Source: Cloacibacterium sp. TD35
GTDB lineage: Bacteria; Bacteroidota; Bacteroidia; Flavobacteriales; Weeksellaceae
Direction: 5' to 3'
DNA length: 64,000 nucleotides
Assembly (NCBI RefSeq): GCF_028864635.1
Contig: NZ_CP104850.1
Coordinates: 502,001 to 566,000 of the forward strand
Positions 53,449 to 62,409 of the stretch are shown here, piece by piece. The notes beneath the pieces are model-generated. The model saw only the letters and a list, made by a program, of their open reading frames with translations, was not told where the DNA came from and made no database searches. Position 1 is the stretch's first letter, and each line of letters opens with the position of its first letter. The translations under genes were made by a program, and so were the position numbers.

Positions 53449-54648
53449 TTATAAAACTTCGATTTGATTTTTCAATAAATCATCGAATTCTTCTCTTTTT
53501 CTGATGAGATGAGCTTTCCCGTCTAAGAATAAAACTTCGGCAGGTTTCAATCTAGAATTGAAATTAGAACTCATTTCGAAACCATAAGCTCCTGCATTTC
53601 TGAACACTAAAACATCTCCTTCTCTTACTTCGTGTAGTTTTCTATCCCAAGCAAAGGTATCTGTCTCACAGATATTTCCAACTACGGTGTAAATTCTTTC
53701 AGTTCCTTTCGGATTGGTCAGGTTTTCGATGATGTGATATGAATCATAGAACATAGGTCTGATTAAATGATTAAAACCAGAATTTACCCCTACAAAAACC
53801 GTAGCGGTAGTTTGTTTAATCACATTAGATTTCACCAAAAAATGCCCAGATTTAGAAACCAAATATTTTCCTGGCTCAAACCACAATTCAAATTCTTTAC
53901 CAGTTTCTTTTTTGAACTGAGCCACTGCTTTTTCTACTTTTTTCCCTAGTGCTTTTACATCTGTTTCTAATTCACCTTTTTGGTAAGGAACTTTGAAACC
54001 GCTTCCCATATCAATATATTTAAGATTTGGGAAACTTTCTGAAAGCTCAAACATAATTTCTAAACCTTGTAAGAATACTTCTGGGTCCTTAATCTCGCTA
54101 CCAGTATGCATGTGCAAACCTTCAATGTTAAGATTGGTAGATTTCATCACACGTTCTATATGACGCATTTGGTGAATAGAAATCCCAAATTTAGAATCAA
54201 TGTGTCCCGTAGAAATTTTATAATTTCCTCCTGCAAAAATATGTGGATTAATTCTTAGAAAAACCGGGTAAGAATCACCATATTTAGTCCCGAATTGCTC
54301 TAAAATAGAGATATTATCAATATTAATATGAACGTTTAGAGACATTGCTTCTTCTATTTCGGCAAGGTCTACACAATTGGGCGTAAATAAAATTCTTTCT
54401 GGCGAAAAACCAGCTTTCAAGCCTAATTTTACTTCGTTTATAGAAACACAATCAAGATTAGCTCCTAATTTTTCTACATATTTTAGGATGTTGATATTGG
54501 TGAGTGATTTACAAGCGTAGAAAAACTTAGTGCTCTCTGCAAAAGAAGTGGTGAGTTTCTCGTACTGAGATTTTATAGAATCGGCGTCATAAACATAAAC
54601 TGGTGTTCCGAATTCTTCCGCAATCTGAAGCAAATCTTGATTTGTCAT
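53449..54648 (-). CDS. lysA: Diaminopimelate decarboxylase
   Basis: PLP enzyme making L-lysine from meso-diaminopimelate, the last step of the pathway. Its 399 residues have the PLP Lys in FYACKSLTN (about residue 47), HMHTGSEI, the DMGSGFKVPY loop, and the catalytic Cys in GNICETDTFAWDR. A -7 box TATTTTTG (minus strand, 54671-54664) lies 16 bases before the ATG, giving a short leader. No lysine riboswitch is seen. Monocistronic. Confidence 0.95.
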   Translation of the reverse strand: MTNQDLLQIAEEFGTPVYVYDADSIKSQYEKLTTSFAESTKFFYACKSLTNINILKYVEKLGANLDCVSINEVKLGLKAGFSPERILFTPNCVDLAEIEEAMSLNVHINIDNISILEQFGTKYGDSYPVFLRINPHIFAGGNYKISTGHIDSKFGISIHQMRHIERVMKSTNLNIEGLHMHTGSEIKDPEVFLQGLEIMFELSESFPNLKYIDMGSGFKVPYQKGELETDVKALGKKVEKAVAQFKKETGKEFELWFEPGKYLVSKSGHFLVKSNVIKQTTATVFVGVNSGFNHLIRPMFYDSYHIIENLTNPKGTERIYTVVGNICETDTFAWDRKLHEVREGDVLVFRNAGAYGFEMSSNFNSRLKPAEVLFLDGKAHLIRKREEFDDLLKNQIEVL

Positions 54649-54663
54649 AATAAAAATTTTACT

Positions 54664-54671
54664 GCAAAAAT
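54664..54671 (-). promoter_or_regulatory. Predicted -7 box of lysA
   Basis: TATTTTTG on the minus strand, with a leader of about 10 bases. Confidence 0.5.
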
Positions 54672-54746
54672 ATAAATTTTAGATTTTAAAACCAAGCAAT
54701 AATTTTATTTAGTAAAAATTATCTATTTTAATGCGTTTTTTTAGAT

Positions 54747-55967
54747 TTATTTAGGTAATTTTTCTATTTTATACTCGTTTTTCAGTAAAGATAGTTTTAA
54801 ATCGTTGATGATTTCTGGCGAAACTTTCTTCACTTCAATCTGCAATTTATTTAATTTCTTCCTAGACTGAATCTGATGGAACAATTCATAATACCCGAAT
54901 GAAATCAATTTTCCTTCTTCTATGATGAGAAAAGATTTCTCGCCGAGATTTCTGCCTTTTCCTATCCAAAGTTCATTTCTACCTTTCAGCGTAATAAGCT
55001 CTTTCAGCGTTTTATAATCGCTAAGCAATTCATTTTCGGTGATATAATGCTTCACTTTGCTGCCTTGAGAAAAGTTTTTGAATTTCAACAAAGGTTTTTC
55101 AGTGTGAAGAGAATTTTTTTCAACCATAAATTTTCCATCAATGTAGTACAAACCATATGGTAAAAACTGCTTCTTCGATTTATTTTGATTCAACAACATT
55201 AGTCTCGCAATCGTATCTGTTCCCGTAAGTTCGTAGTTAATTTGGGCAACTTCTTCCTGAATATTTTGCCATTTAACAGATTTAGAATTGAATAATTTTT
55301 TAGAAACTCTAAAAATATCATCTACATAATCTTCAAAAAGAATGGCTCCAGAAGCATTTTGAAAATACACAAAACCTTTCTCTGAAGGTAAATCTTGCGT
55401 AAGTTCTTTTATTTTATTGATATAAGATTTTGCGTTGCTTTCTTCGTGGTGCTGCTGAATAATTTCGTGGCTGTTGTCTTTGGTTTTTAATAATTTAAAA
55501 AGTTCCAAAGTAGCTCTTGCATCACCAGAAGCTCTGTGTTCATCTACCAAAGGAATCCCAATAGATTTACATAATTTCCCCAGAGAATAACTCTTTTCAT
55601 GAGGAATCAGTTTTTTTGCCAAAGGAATGGTATCTAAAGTATTGATTTTAAAATCAAAACCTAACCTTTTAAAACTTTGACGAAGCATCCTGTAATCAAA
55701 ATCTATATTATGTCCTACTAAAATGGTTCCTTCTGTAATTTCTATGATTCTTTTCGCGATTTCATGAAATTTTGGGGCGGTTTTTACCATTTTTGGGGTA
55801 ATTCCTGTCAGTTTTTGTACAAATGGAGATATTTCACTTTCTGGATTGACAAGTGAAATAAATTGGTCTGTGATAACGTGGCCATCATATCTGAAAATCG
55901 CAATTTCTATAATGCTTTCTTTTCTATAAGGCGCTCCGTTTCCTTCTATGTCTATTATGGTATACAA
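54747..55967 (-). CDS. DnaQ-type 3-5 exonuclease with degenerate GIY-YIG part
   Basis: The first 165 residues are a DEDDh exonuclease like DNA polymerase III epsilon (IIDIEGNG, GHNIDFDYRML, LDTIPLAKKL, EHRASGDARATLELF). The following region (about residues 190-270) aligns in layout with the GIY-YIG/UvrC-Cho nuclease domain of related fusion proteins, but the key motif appears as KGFVYFQNASGAILFEDYVDDI, without the Tyr-Ile-Gly-Lys and catalytic Arg, so it is probably inactive. The longest frame starts at GTG 55988, which overlaps a TAAATTTG -7 box; the TTG at 55967 gives MYTIIDIEGNG, the normal start. Confidence 0.85.
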   Translation of the reverse strand: MYTIIDIEGNGAPYRKESIIEIAIFRYDGHVITDQFISLVNPESEISPFVQKLTGITPKMVKTAPKFHEIAKRIIEITEGTILVGHNIDFDYRMLRQSFKRLGFDFKINTLDTIPLAKKLIPHEKSYSLGKLCKSIGIPLVDEHRASGDARATLELFKLLKTKDNSHEIIQQHHEESNAKSYINKIKELTQDLPSEKGFVYFQNASGAILFEDYVDDIFRVSKKLFNSKSVKWQNIQEEVAQINYELTGTDTIARLMLLNQNKSKKQFLPYGLYYIDGKFMVEKNSLHTEKPLLKFKNFSQGSKVKHYITENELLSDYKTLKELITLKGRNELWIGKGRNLGEKSFLIIEEGKLISFGYYELFHQIQSRKKLNKLQIEVKKVSPEIINDLKLSLLKNEYKIEKLPK

Positions 55968-55987
55968 AACGAAAAATAAATATCCCA

Positions 55988-55995
55988 CAAATTTA
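55988..55995 (-). promoter_or_regulatory. Predicted -7 box of the exonuclease gene
   Basis: TAAATTTG on the minus strand. It overlaps the GTG that would begin the longest frame, which argues for the TTG start at 55967. Confidence 0.5.
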
Positions 55996-56037
55996 CGGTT
56001 TATAAATTGGTGGGATTTATAAAATTATAAGATTTTT

Positions 56038-57573
56038 TTACCTTCTCATCTTCAAACCAAACATTCCGAGGACAAATTTGGCGCCTTCTCTGGCTAAAGT
56101 GGTAGTGAATGTTCTTCCAGCTCTAGACTTCATCACTTGCTCGAACATTCCTGGTTCTTCTTTGGGTTGTCTTGCCGTAGATTTTTCTTGTGCTACTTCT
56201 TTTTCTACTTCCGCAGCTTGTTCCATGCGTTTCGCTAAAATTTCGTAGGCAGATTCTTTGTCTACCTCATTTTTATATTTTTTAACCAAATCAGAAGAAT
56301 TAACAAAATCATCTATTTCTTCAGAAGTCAAAACATCCATTCTAGACTCTGGCGAAATCAAATAAGTATGAACCAATGGAGTTGGAATTCCTTTCTCATC
56401 AAGCGCTGTGACGAAAGCTTCACCAATTCCTAAATTCTGAATTAAATTGGCTGCGTCATAATATTCGGTAATCGGATAATTTTCTACTGCTTTATCAATT
56501 TCTTTTCTGTCTTTTGCTGTGAAACCACGCAAAGCGTGCTGAATTTTAAGCCCTAACTGAGAAAGCACATTTTCTGGAACATCTCCTGGAATTTGAGTAA
56601 TAAAATAAATTCCTACTCCTTTTGAACGAATAAGTTTCACCATCGTTTCTATCTGCGAAAGCAAAGCTTTACTCGCTTCATTGAAAATCAAATGCGCTTC
56701 GTCTATAAAAAGAACTAATTTTGGTTTTCCGCTGTCTCCTTCTTCTGGAAAAGTCATGTAAATTTCTGCAAAAAGCGAAAGCATAAACGTAGAAAACAAT
56801 TGCGGTTGGTTTTGAATATCTGAAACTCTCAAAACGTTTACTACGCCTTTTCCGCCTCTGGTTTGCAGTAAATCTTCAACATCAAAACTTGGTTCACCGA
56901 AAAAATTCGTTGCTCCTTGTTGCTCCATCGCTACAATCGAACGAAGAATCGCACCTAAAGAAGCTGGTGAAATAGAACCGTAATTGTCTGCTAATTCTTT
57001 TTTGCCATCAGCATTATCGGTTACATATTGCAAAACTTTTTTCAAATCATCTAAATCAATGAGCGGCAATGCTTTATCATCTGCATATTTGAAAACGATA
57101 GACATAATACTTGACTGCGTTTCATTCAATCCTAAAATTTTAGAAAGTAAAACTGGACCAAATTCTGTAACGGTAGCTCTCAGTTTCAAGCCTTTCTCCG
57201 CAGAAATAGTCATGAGTTCTACTGGAAAAGATTGCGGCTGATATGGCAATTGCGTTTTCGCATATCTTTCGTTGATTTTATCATTTTGTTCGCCTTCTAC
57301 AGCAATTCCAGAAAGGTCACCTTTTATGTCCATCACTAAAGTTGGAATGCCTTTATGCGAAAGTTGTTCTACAAAAACTTGTAGCGTTTTGGTTTTTCCT
57401 GTACCTGTTGCTCCCGCAATCAGACCATGTCTATTGACTGTTTTTAGAGGAACTGTAACATCTACTTCAGTAATTACTTCTCCGTCTAACATTCCCTTTC
57501 CTAGAACGATATATTCTCCTTTTGGTTGATATCTAGAGTTAAGTTCTTCTATAAATTTTGATTTGTTAGCCAT
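56038..57573 (-). CDS. HerA-like ATPase (DUF853, YjgR type)
   Basis: A 511-residue ATPase with Walker A GATGTGKTKT (about residues 52-61), Walker B PKLVLFIDEAHLIF and an arginine-rich C-terminal part with RAGRTFTTTLAREG. It matches the DUF853/HerA-like family of FtsK-type ATPases, such as E. coli YjgR, with no assigned process. Unlike the DNA-end-processing HerA of archaea, no nuclease NurA is encoded beside it. The adjacent DnaQ-like exonuclease, 49 bases downstream on the same strand, could be a functional partner, but this is speculation. Confidence 0.88.
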   Translation of the reverse strand: MANKSKFIEELNSRYQPKGEYIVLGKGMLDGEVITEVDVTVPLKTVNRHGLIAGATGTGKTKTLQVFVEQLSHKGIPTLVMDIKGDLSGIAVEGEQNDKINERYAKTQLPYQPQSFPVELMTISAEKGLKLRATVTEFGPVLLSKILGLNETQSSIMSIVFKYADDKALPLIDLDDLKKVLQYVTDNADGKKELADNYGSISPASLGAILRSIVAMEQQGATNFFGEPSFDVEDLLQTRGGKGVVNVLRVSDIQNQPQLFSTFMLSLFAEIYMTFPEEGDSGKPKLVLFIDEAHLIFNEASKALLSQIETMVKLIRSKGVGIYFITQIPGDVPENVLSQLGLKIQHALRGFTAKDRKEIDKAVENYPITEYYDAANLIQNLGIGEAFVTALDEKGIPTPLVHTYLISPESRMDVLTSEEIDDFVNSSDLVKKYKNEVDKESAYEILAKRMEQAAEVEKEVAQEKSTARQPKEEPGMFEQVMKSRAGRTFTTTLAREGAKFVLGMFGLKMRR

Positions 57574-57640
57574 TTTTACTTTTTTAATTTTTAAATTTAA
57601 AAAATTTTCGAAATACTTCTGCGAAATTATTTTTTAAATG

Positions 57641-57696
57641 TATTTTTGCCCTGATTAAAATCATTTGCTTAATAAGACAAATTTGTCCTATTTTTG
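57641..57696 (+). promoter_or_regulatory. Two tandem -7 boxes before the CxxxC protein gene
   Basis: TATTTTTG occurs at 57641-57648 and 57689-57696. The second has a TTTG (57664-57667) 21 bases upstream, a good -33 match, and lies only seven bases from the ATG at 57704. Confidence 0.55.
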
Positions 57697-57703
57697 CAAT
57701 GCA

Positions 57704-58072
57704 ATGAAAAGTGCGATTTCTTTCATATTATCTTCTATCATATTTCTGGCAAGTTTCCAGAACTCACTTTTCTATGTAGATTATCAAATCAATACAGAAT
57801 TCTACGAAACATATTGTATTAACAAACAAAAACCAGAATTAGACTGTAACGGTAAATGTCAGGTAAAGAAAGCAACAGAGCAATCTCAAAATCCAGCTTC
57901 ACAGATTAAATACGCTTTTGAACTGAACATTCTCCCTTCTAAACCGATAGAAACGGAAATAAAAAATCCTTTTTCTTTGGAACTCAAATCTAAAAAGTTT
58001 TCATATCACCATATTTTCACTTTAGATGGTTATACTCATATTTTACCGGATCCTCCGAAAAATTTAGCTTAA
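57704..58072 (+). CDS. Small exported CxxxC protein next to copper receptor
   Basis: A 122-residue protein with a signal peptide (AISFILSSIIFLASFQ). After it come a lone Cys (YCINKQKPELDC) and CNGKC, so three Cys lie within 17 residues, followed by a Lys-rich segment. Flavobacteria encode such small proteins near metal uptake genes. A metal-binding or redox role fits the copper-type TonB receptor downstream, but is inferred. A longer frame from 57665 runs through the promoter and is rejected. Confidence 0.6.
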   Translation: MKSAISFILSSIIFLASFQNSLFYVDYQINTEFYETYCINKQKPELDCNGKCQVKKATEQSQNPASQIKYAFELNILPSKPIETEIKNPFSLELKSKKFSYHHIFTLDGYTHILPDPPKNLA

Positions 58073-58165
58073 ACTTAATCACTTTTTTCGCTCAGAACAT
58101 TTCTCTTTATCATGATTTGATGAAGTGCAGTGACACATGATTATTTAATCTAAATTTTAAAAACA

Positions 58166-60166
58166 ATGAATATTAAACTTTATAGCATTGCTGCAATATT
58201 TTTTGCAACAACCCACACTTTATTCGCTCAACAAGAACAAGACAGCACTTACCGAAATATAGAAATTGTAAAAATTACCAAAGTTTTACCTAAATCTCAA
58301 AACAAACAAAACTTAGAAACCAAGCAATCTGATTTACTGAATCACGATGCTGGAAAATTCCTGAATTCTATTCCAGAAATTAACGGAATTAAAAAAGCAG
58401 GGAATTATGCTACAGACCCTGTTTTGAGAGGGTTCAAATATGAGCAGTTGAATATTGTTATTGACGGTGCAGCTCATGCCGTAAATGCGTGCCCAAGTAG
58501 AATGGATCCTGCAGTTTCTCAAGTCAATATGAACATGGTTCAAGAAGCTGAAATTTACAAAGGTCCTTATCATTTTCGATACGGAAATTCTTTCGGAGGA
58601 ACCATTAATTTCGTAACCCTTGCTCCTGAATTTTCAGAAAATTTAAAATTAGGAGGTAGGATTTCATCAGGCTACGAAAGCAATGGAAACGTTTTTAGAA
58701 ATGAATTGTTTTCTCAACTTTCACACAAAAAAATTGTTTGGGATTTATTCGGTTCTTATCAAAAAGGAGACCGTTACAAAGACGGAAACGGTGACGAAGT
58801 GCGTTCTGCTTTTCTAAGATACAACATGGGAACCAAAGGAAATTTCAAATGGAATGACCAAAATGTAACCACATTACAAATCAATACCAACCAAGGAAGA
58901 GATGTAGAATTTGCTGCACTTAACATGGATTTAATTTATGACAAAACATGGATGTTCCAGCTAAAACATTTGGCAGAATTCAACCAAAAATATTTAAAAC
59001 ATTTAGATTTTAATTCTTACTACTCTTTCGTAGACCATTCTATGGGAACCCCTGATAGAAAAATGATTTCTGACGTACAATCTACCACTTATGGAGCCCG
59101 ATTAGAATCTAAATTCGCTTTCGGGAAAAACATTTTCTACACTGGCTTAGATTATAAACATGAAGGCGCAGAAAATATCAGAATGATTATGCCTGCCATG
59201 ATGCCAATGAGAGACGGAACTTCTTGGCAAGATTCTTCTATTGACCAAATCGGTTGGTTTAATGAATATCAAATGAATTTTAAAAATTCAAAATTAGTAA
59301 CTTCTCTTCGTTTAGATTACAATAAAGGTGATGCGAAAGCACTTTCTAATCTATTCAAAACACTTTACGGAGACGGAAAAGCAGAAAACTTGAACCACAG
59401 CTTAAGTTTAGGATATAATAAAAATTTGTGCAACCATAATCAGCTGGGAATTTGGCTAGGAAGAGCACAACGAAGTGGAAGTTTAACCGAAAGATATATC
59501 AATAGATTTGCTGTAGGAATAGACGCTTACGAATTGGTAGGAAATCCTGATTTAAAACCTGAAACCAACAACCAAATCGACCTTATTTTCACCCACAAAA
59601 AAGATAATATTTTCTTCCAAGCAGACGTTTTCTATTCTTACTTAGAAAATTATATTTCTGGAGTGATTGTTCCCATCAAACCGTATTCTATGACGGCACC
59701 AGGAACCAGACAAATCCAAAATATAGAAAAAGCATTCAAAACAGGAGTGGAAACCAGATTTAATTGGCAATTTTCACCAAAATTCCGCACAGAATTGGCG
59801 GCAGCTTATACCTATGCAGAAGACTTGAGCACTAATAGTCCTTTGCCAGAAATCGCTCCGCTAGATTTCCGTTGGAATGTGTTAGCAGATTTTTCACCAG
59901 TAAGTTTGGGACTTCATTACAGATATTCTGCAAAACAAAGTAGAATCAATCCAACTTTTGGTGAATTTACCACTCCAGAATTTTCTGTGTTTGATTTCAC
60001 CTCAAAATATAATGTTTTCAAAAATGCTACTTTAAGTTTTGATGTTTTAAACATCTTTGACCGTGCATATGCAGAACATTTAAACAGAACACTTTCTACC
60101 AATAAAAAGCAAAGAATTTTAGCCGTTGGTAGAAGCTTCAACATTGGTTTTAGCTATAATTTTTAA
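58166..60166 (+). CDS. TonB-dependent receptor, copper (OprC/NosA) type
   Basis: A 666-residue outer-membrane receptor with a signal peptide, a plug domain (about residues 50-160, QSDLLNHDAGKFLNSIPEINGIKK ... VLRGFKYEQLNIVIDG) and a 22-strand barrel ending in aromatic residues (IGFSYNF). The plug has ACPSRMDP, which corresponds to the Cys-x3-Met copper site of OprC and NosA, so copper or a copper chelate is the likely substrate. The CxxxC protein gene lies 93 bases upstream. Two terminators follow. Confidence 0.85.
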   Translation: MNIKLYSIAAIFFATTHTLFAQQEQDSTYRNIEIVKITKVLPKSQNKQNLETKQSDLLNHDAGKFLNSIPEINGIKKAGNYATDPVLRGFKYEQLNIVIDGAAHAVNACPSRMDPAVSQVNMNMVQEAEIYKGPYHFRYGNSFGGTINFVTLAPEFSENLKLGGRISSGYESNGNVFRNELFSQLSHKKIVWDLFGSYQKGDRYKDGNGDEVRSAFLRYNMGTKGNFKWNDQNVTTLQINTNQGRDVEFAALNMDLIYDKTWMFQLKHLAEFNQKYLKHLDFNSYYSFVDHSMGTPDRKMISDVQSTTYGARLESKFAFGKNIFYTGLDYKHEGAENIRMIMPAMMPMRDGTSWQDSSIDQIGWFNEYQMNFKNSKLVTSLRLDYNKGDAKALSNLFKTLYGDGKAENLNHSLSLGYNKNLCNHNQLGIWLGRAQRSGSLTERYINRFAVGIDAYELVGNPDLKPETNNQIDLIFTHKKDNIFFQADVFYSYLENYISGVIVPIKPYSMTAPGTRQIQNIEKAFKTGVETRFNWQFSPKFRTELAAAYTYAEDLSTNSPLPEIAPLDFRWNVLADFSPVSLGLHYRYSAKQSRINPTFGEFTTPEFSVFDFTSKYNVFKNATLSFDVLNIFDRAYAEHLNRTLSTNKKQRILAVGRSFNIGFSYNF

Positions 60167-60171
60167 TTTTT

Positions 60172-60219
60172 TTCTTTTGTGTTTAAATATTCTTAGACAC
60201 AAAAGTTTTATTTTTTTTG
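60172..60219 (+). terminator. First terminator after the TonB receptor
   Basis: CTTTTGTGT and ACACAAAAG pair perfectly and are followed by a long T-run. Confidence 0.85.
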
Positions 60220-60223
60220 TCCC

Positions 60224-60259
60224 ATAAAGCCTAGCCAATATCCCTAGGCTTTATTTTTA
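60224..60259 (+). terminator. Second terminator after the TonB receptor
   Basis: AAAGCCTAG and CTAGGCTTT pair around nine bases and are followed by ATTTTTAT. The tandem pair isolates the sulfur-stress genes that follow. Confidence 0.8.
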
Positions 60260-60303
60260 TAAGATTGACAAACCTCATCTCTTTTTACGCATGGGAATGT
60301 CAA

Positions 60304-60321
60304 TATTTTTGCTTAAATTTG
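60304..60321 (+). promoter_or_regulatory. Predicted promoter of the GreA-like/Crp operon
   Basis: Two -7 boxes, TATTTTTG (60304-60311) and TAAATTTG (60314-60321), lie 25-35 bases upstream of the ATG at 60346. Confidence 0.5.
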
Positions 60322-60345
60322 TTTATCATCAAAAATCCAAAAATC

Positions 60346-60789
60346 ATGGATAAAGCATTTATTTTATCTAGCATTATAGATGAGTATCAAAAAGTTATTG
60401 ACAACCTAAAATCTTCTGTAGAACGCTATAAGCATGAATCTGATATTGACGAAGATAACACGTTAGACCCAGAAGATTATGCCAGACAAACAGAAGCTAA
60501 AGACATGCAGCTTCGTTTTGAGAAAATGCTGAATGAGGCCAAACAAAATTTGAAATTCTTAGAAGATTCTATTTCAGAAACCAAGGAAATTGCAGAAGCT
60601 GGTGCTGTTTTAGAAACTGAAAAAAATTATCTATTCATAGGTGTTTCTGTTCCAGCATTTAAATTAGGAGACAAAGATGTAATTTCGTTCTCAGATGACG
60701 CTCCTATTTATCAAAATGTAAAAGGCAAAAAATTAGGCGAAATCATAGAAATGGGCAGTAATAACTTTGAAATTAAAAATATTTTTTAA
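60346..60789 (+). CDS. GreA/GreB-like transcription factor homologue
   Basis: A 147-residue protein with an N-terminal helical hairpin rich in Glu, Asp and Lys (about residues 1-85) that has an acidic turn (DIDEDNTLDPED). The C-terminal beta domain (NYLFIGVSVPAFKLGDKDVISFSDDAPIYQNVKGKKLGEIIEM) resembles the FKBP-like part of GreA. Such proteins reach into the RNA polymerase secondary channel. It could be a divergent Gre factor or inhibitor. The stop directly precedes the Crp/Fnr ATG, so the two are made together. The longer frame from TTG 60265 crosses the promoter and is rejected. Confidence 0.65.
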   Translation: MDKAFILSSIIDEYQKVIDNLKSSVERYKHESDIDEDNTLDPEDYARQTEAKDMQLRFEKMLNEAKQNLKFLEDSISETKEIAEAGAVLETEKNYLFIGVSVPAFKLGDKDVISFSDDAPIYQNVKGKKLGEIIEMGSNNFEIKNIF

Positions 60790-61407
60790 ATGTCAAAAAC
60801 TACAGAATTTAGTGCAACACCAGAACTTCTTAATCAATTATACGAATACAGCACTGTAAAAAATTACGAAGCTGGCGATGTGATTCTAGACGAAAACGCA
60901 AGAATTCGCTCTATCCCTATCGTTACTAAAGGAAGCATAAAAGTAATGCGAACTGAAGAAGACGGTAGAGAAATTCTACTCTATTATATAAAAGCTGGTG
61001 AAAGTTGCGTAATGTCTTTCCTTGGCGGTTTACACGGAGAAACCTCTAAAGTAAAAGCCGAAGTAGAAGAAGATGCAGAAATATTATTCTTGCCTACTGA
61101 AAAAGTAGCGCAACTCATTAAAACGCATCCAGAATGGCTAGACTATATTTTCAAATTATACCATAAACGTTTTGAGGAATTGCTAGAAATGGTAAATGAA
61201 GTAACTTTCAAAAAAGTAGATGATAGACTACTCTCTTTGCTTCAAAAAAAATCAGAACTTACCGATTCTAAAATTATTCATACCACACACGAACAGTTGG
61301 CCAATGAATTAGGAACTGCCAGAGTAGTGGTTTCCAGACTACTAAAATCTCTGGAAGAAGACGGCAAATTGAAATTAGGCAGAAATAAAATTGAACTTTT
61401 ATCATAA
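60790..61407 (+). CDS. Crp/Fnr family transcription regulator
   Basis: A 205-residue regulator with an N-terminal cyclic-nucleotide-type beta roll (about residues 20-120) and a C-terminal winged helix (EQLANELGTARVVVSRLLKSLEEDGKLKL). The FNR-type N-terminal Cys cluster is absent; the only Cys is in GESCVMSF, so it is not a classical FNR. In many flavobacteria such regulators sit beside TauE and CstB-like genes, as here, so control by sulfur species is plausible but unproven. It is translated directly after the GreA-like gene. Confidence 0.88.
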   Translation: MSKTTEFSATPELLNQLYEYSTVKNYEAGDVILDENARIRSIPIVTKGSIKVMRTEEDGREILLYYIKAGESCVMSFLGGLHGETSKVKAEVEEDAEILFLPTEKVAQLIKTHPEWLDYIFKLYHKRFEELLEMVNEVTFKKVDDRLLSLLQKKSELTDSKIIHTTHEQLANELGTARVVVSRLLKSLEEDGKLKLGRNKIELLS

Positions 61408-61437
61408 AAATGCAACTTAAGTTGCATTTTTTTATTT
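61406..61437 (+). terminator. Terminator after the Crp/Fnr gene
   Basis: A perfect palindrome, AAAAATGCAACTTAAGTTGCATTTTT, overlaps the end of the gene and is followed by further T. Confidence 0.88.
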
Positions 61438-61469
61438 TTACAAAACAGAACTTTGCAAAAATTTGATTA

Positions 61470-62255
61470 ATGGAAATCTTAGGATACTTTTTCGCACTTA
61501 TCATCGGGCTAATTATGGGAATAATTGGCGGTGGTGGCAGTATTTTAGGCGTTCCTATTTTTGTATATTTGTTTGACATGAACGCATTAACCGCAACAAC
61601 TCTTTCTCTTTTTGTAGTAGGTGTTGCGAGTGCAGTAGGTGCTACAGGAAACGCCAGACAAGGAAATGTAGATTTTAAAACCGCTTTATTATTCGGGATT
61701 CCTTCTGTATTTTCTGTGATTTTTGTTCGCAAAATCATTTTACCTCATCTTCCTGATCCTATTATCAGTATAGGAACATTTCATATTGAGAAAAATCTAT
61801 TCATTTTAGTTCTTTTTGCTGCTTTAATGCTCATTTCATCCATTAAAATGATTGTAGGAAACCAAAAAATAGAAACTACGAATCAAAACCCGCAATATCC
61901 TATGCTTGTCACCCAAGGAATTGCTGTAGGTATGATTACAGGCATGATTGGAGCTGGTGGTGGTTTTCTCATTGTTCCCGCATTAGTCATGCTGCTTAAT
62001 TTAGAAATGAAAAAAGCCATCGGAACTTCTATGATGATTATTTCTATGAATTCTCTTTTGGGTTTTTTAAGCTCTCAAAAAACAGAAATTAATTGGCAAT
62101 TTCTTTTGATTTTCACTTCAATTGCTGTCGTTGGAATGCTCATTGGAATTCAATTAGCTAAAAAAATAGATGGCAAAAAACTGAAACCTATTTTCGGTTG
62201 GTTTGTTTTGATCATGGGAATTTATATCATCATCAAAGAAGTCTTTTTTCACTAA
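61470..62255 (+). CDS. Sulfite exporter TauE/SafE family protein
   Basis: A 261-residue membrane protein with about eight hydrophobic helices and the typical glycine-rich turns IIGGGGSILGVP (about residues 17-30) and TGMIGAGGGFLIVPALV, which mark the two halves of TauE/SafE. Such proteins export sulfite, thiosulfate or related anions. Its place just before a CstB-like persulfide dioxygenase suggests export of sulfite or thiosulfate made from persulfide. It lies 62 bases after the regulator gene. Confidence 0.92.
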   Translation: MEILGYFFALIIGLIMGIIGGGGSILGVPIFVYLFDMNALTATTLSLFVVGVASAVGATGNARQGNVDFKTALLFGIPSVFSVIFVRKIILPHLPDPIISIGTFHIEKNLFILVLFAALMLISSIKMIVGNQKIETTNQNPQYPMLVTQGIAVGMITGMIGAGGGFLIVPALVMLLNLEMKKAIGTSMMIISMNSLLGFLSSQKTEINWQFLLIFTSIAVVGMLIGIQLAKKIDGKKLKPIFGWFVLIMGIYIIIKEVFFH

Positions 62256-62332
62256 ATCTCCTTAATAGTGATTCTCTATCGAACTATGTGATTTTTGTTA
62301 CAGAAATCTATTAAAATTTACCCCATTTTTGT

Positions 62333-62390
62333 ACTACAAATTACGAAGAAAAAAAGTCATAGATTTTTTGTTGTAACTTCGTAGTGTAGT
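62333..62390 (+). promoter_or_regulatory. Long stem-loop in the leader of the CstB-like gene
   Basis: ACTAC and TACGAAG (62333-62348) pair with CTTCGTA and GTAGT (62377-62390), giving twelve base pairs with a small internal loop and a 28-base loop. It ends 19 bases before the ATG. Possible operator or RNA control element. Confidence 0.45.
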
Positions 62391-62409
62391 AACATATAAA
62401 AATATTAAG

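Noticed and set aside
60265-60345. A longer N-terminus of the GreA-like gene from TTG 60265
   Set aside because: It runs through two -7 boxes and has Cys/Phe-rich composition unlike the rest of the protein; ATG 60346 fits better.
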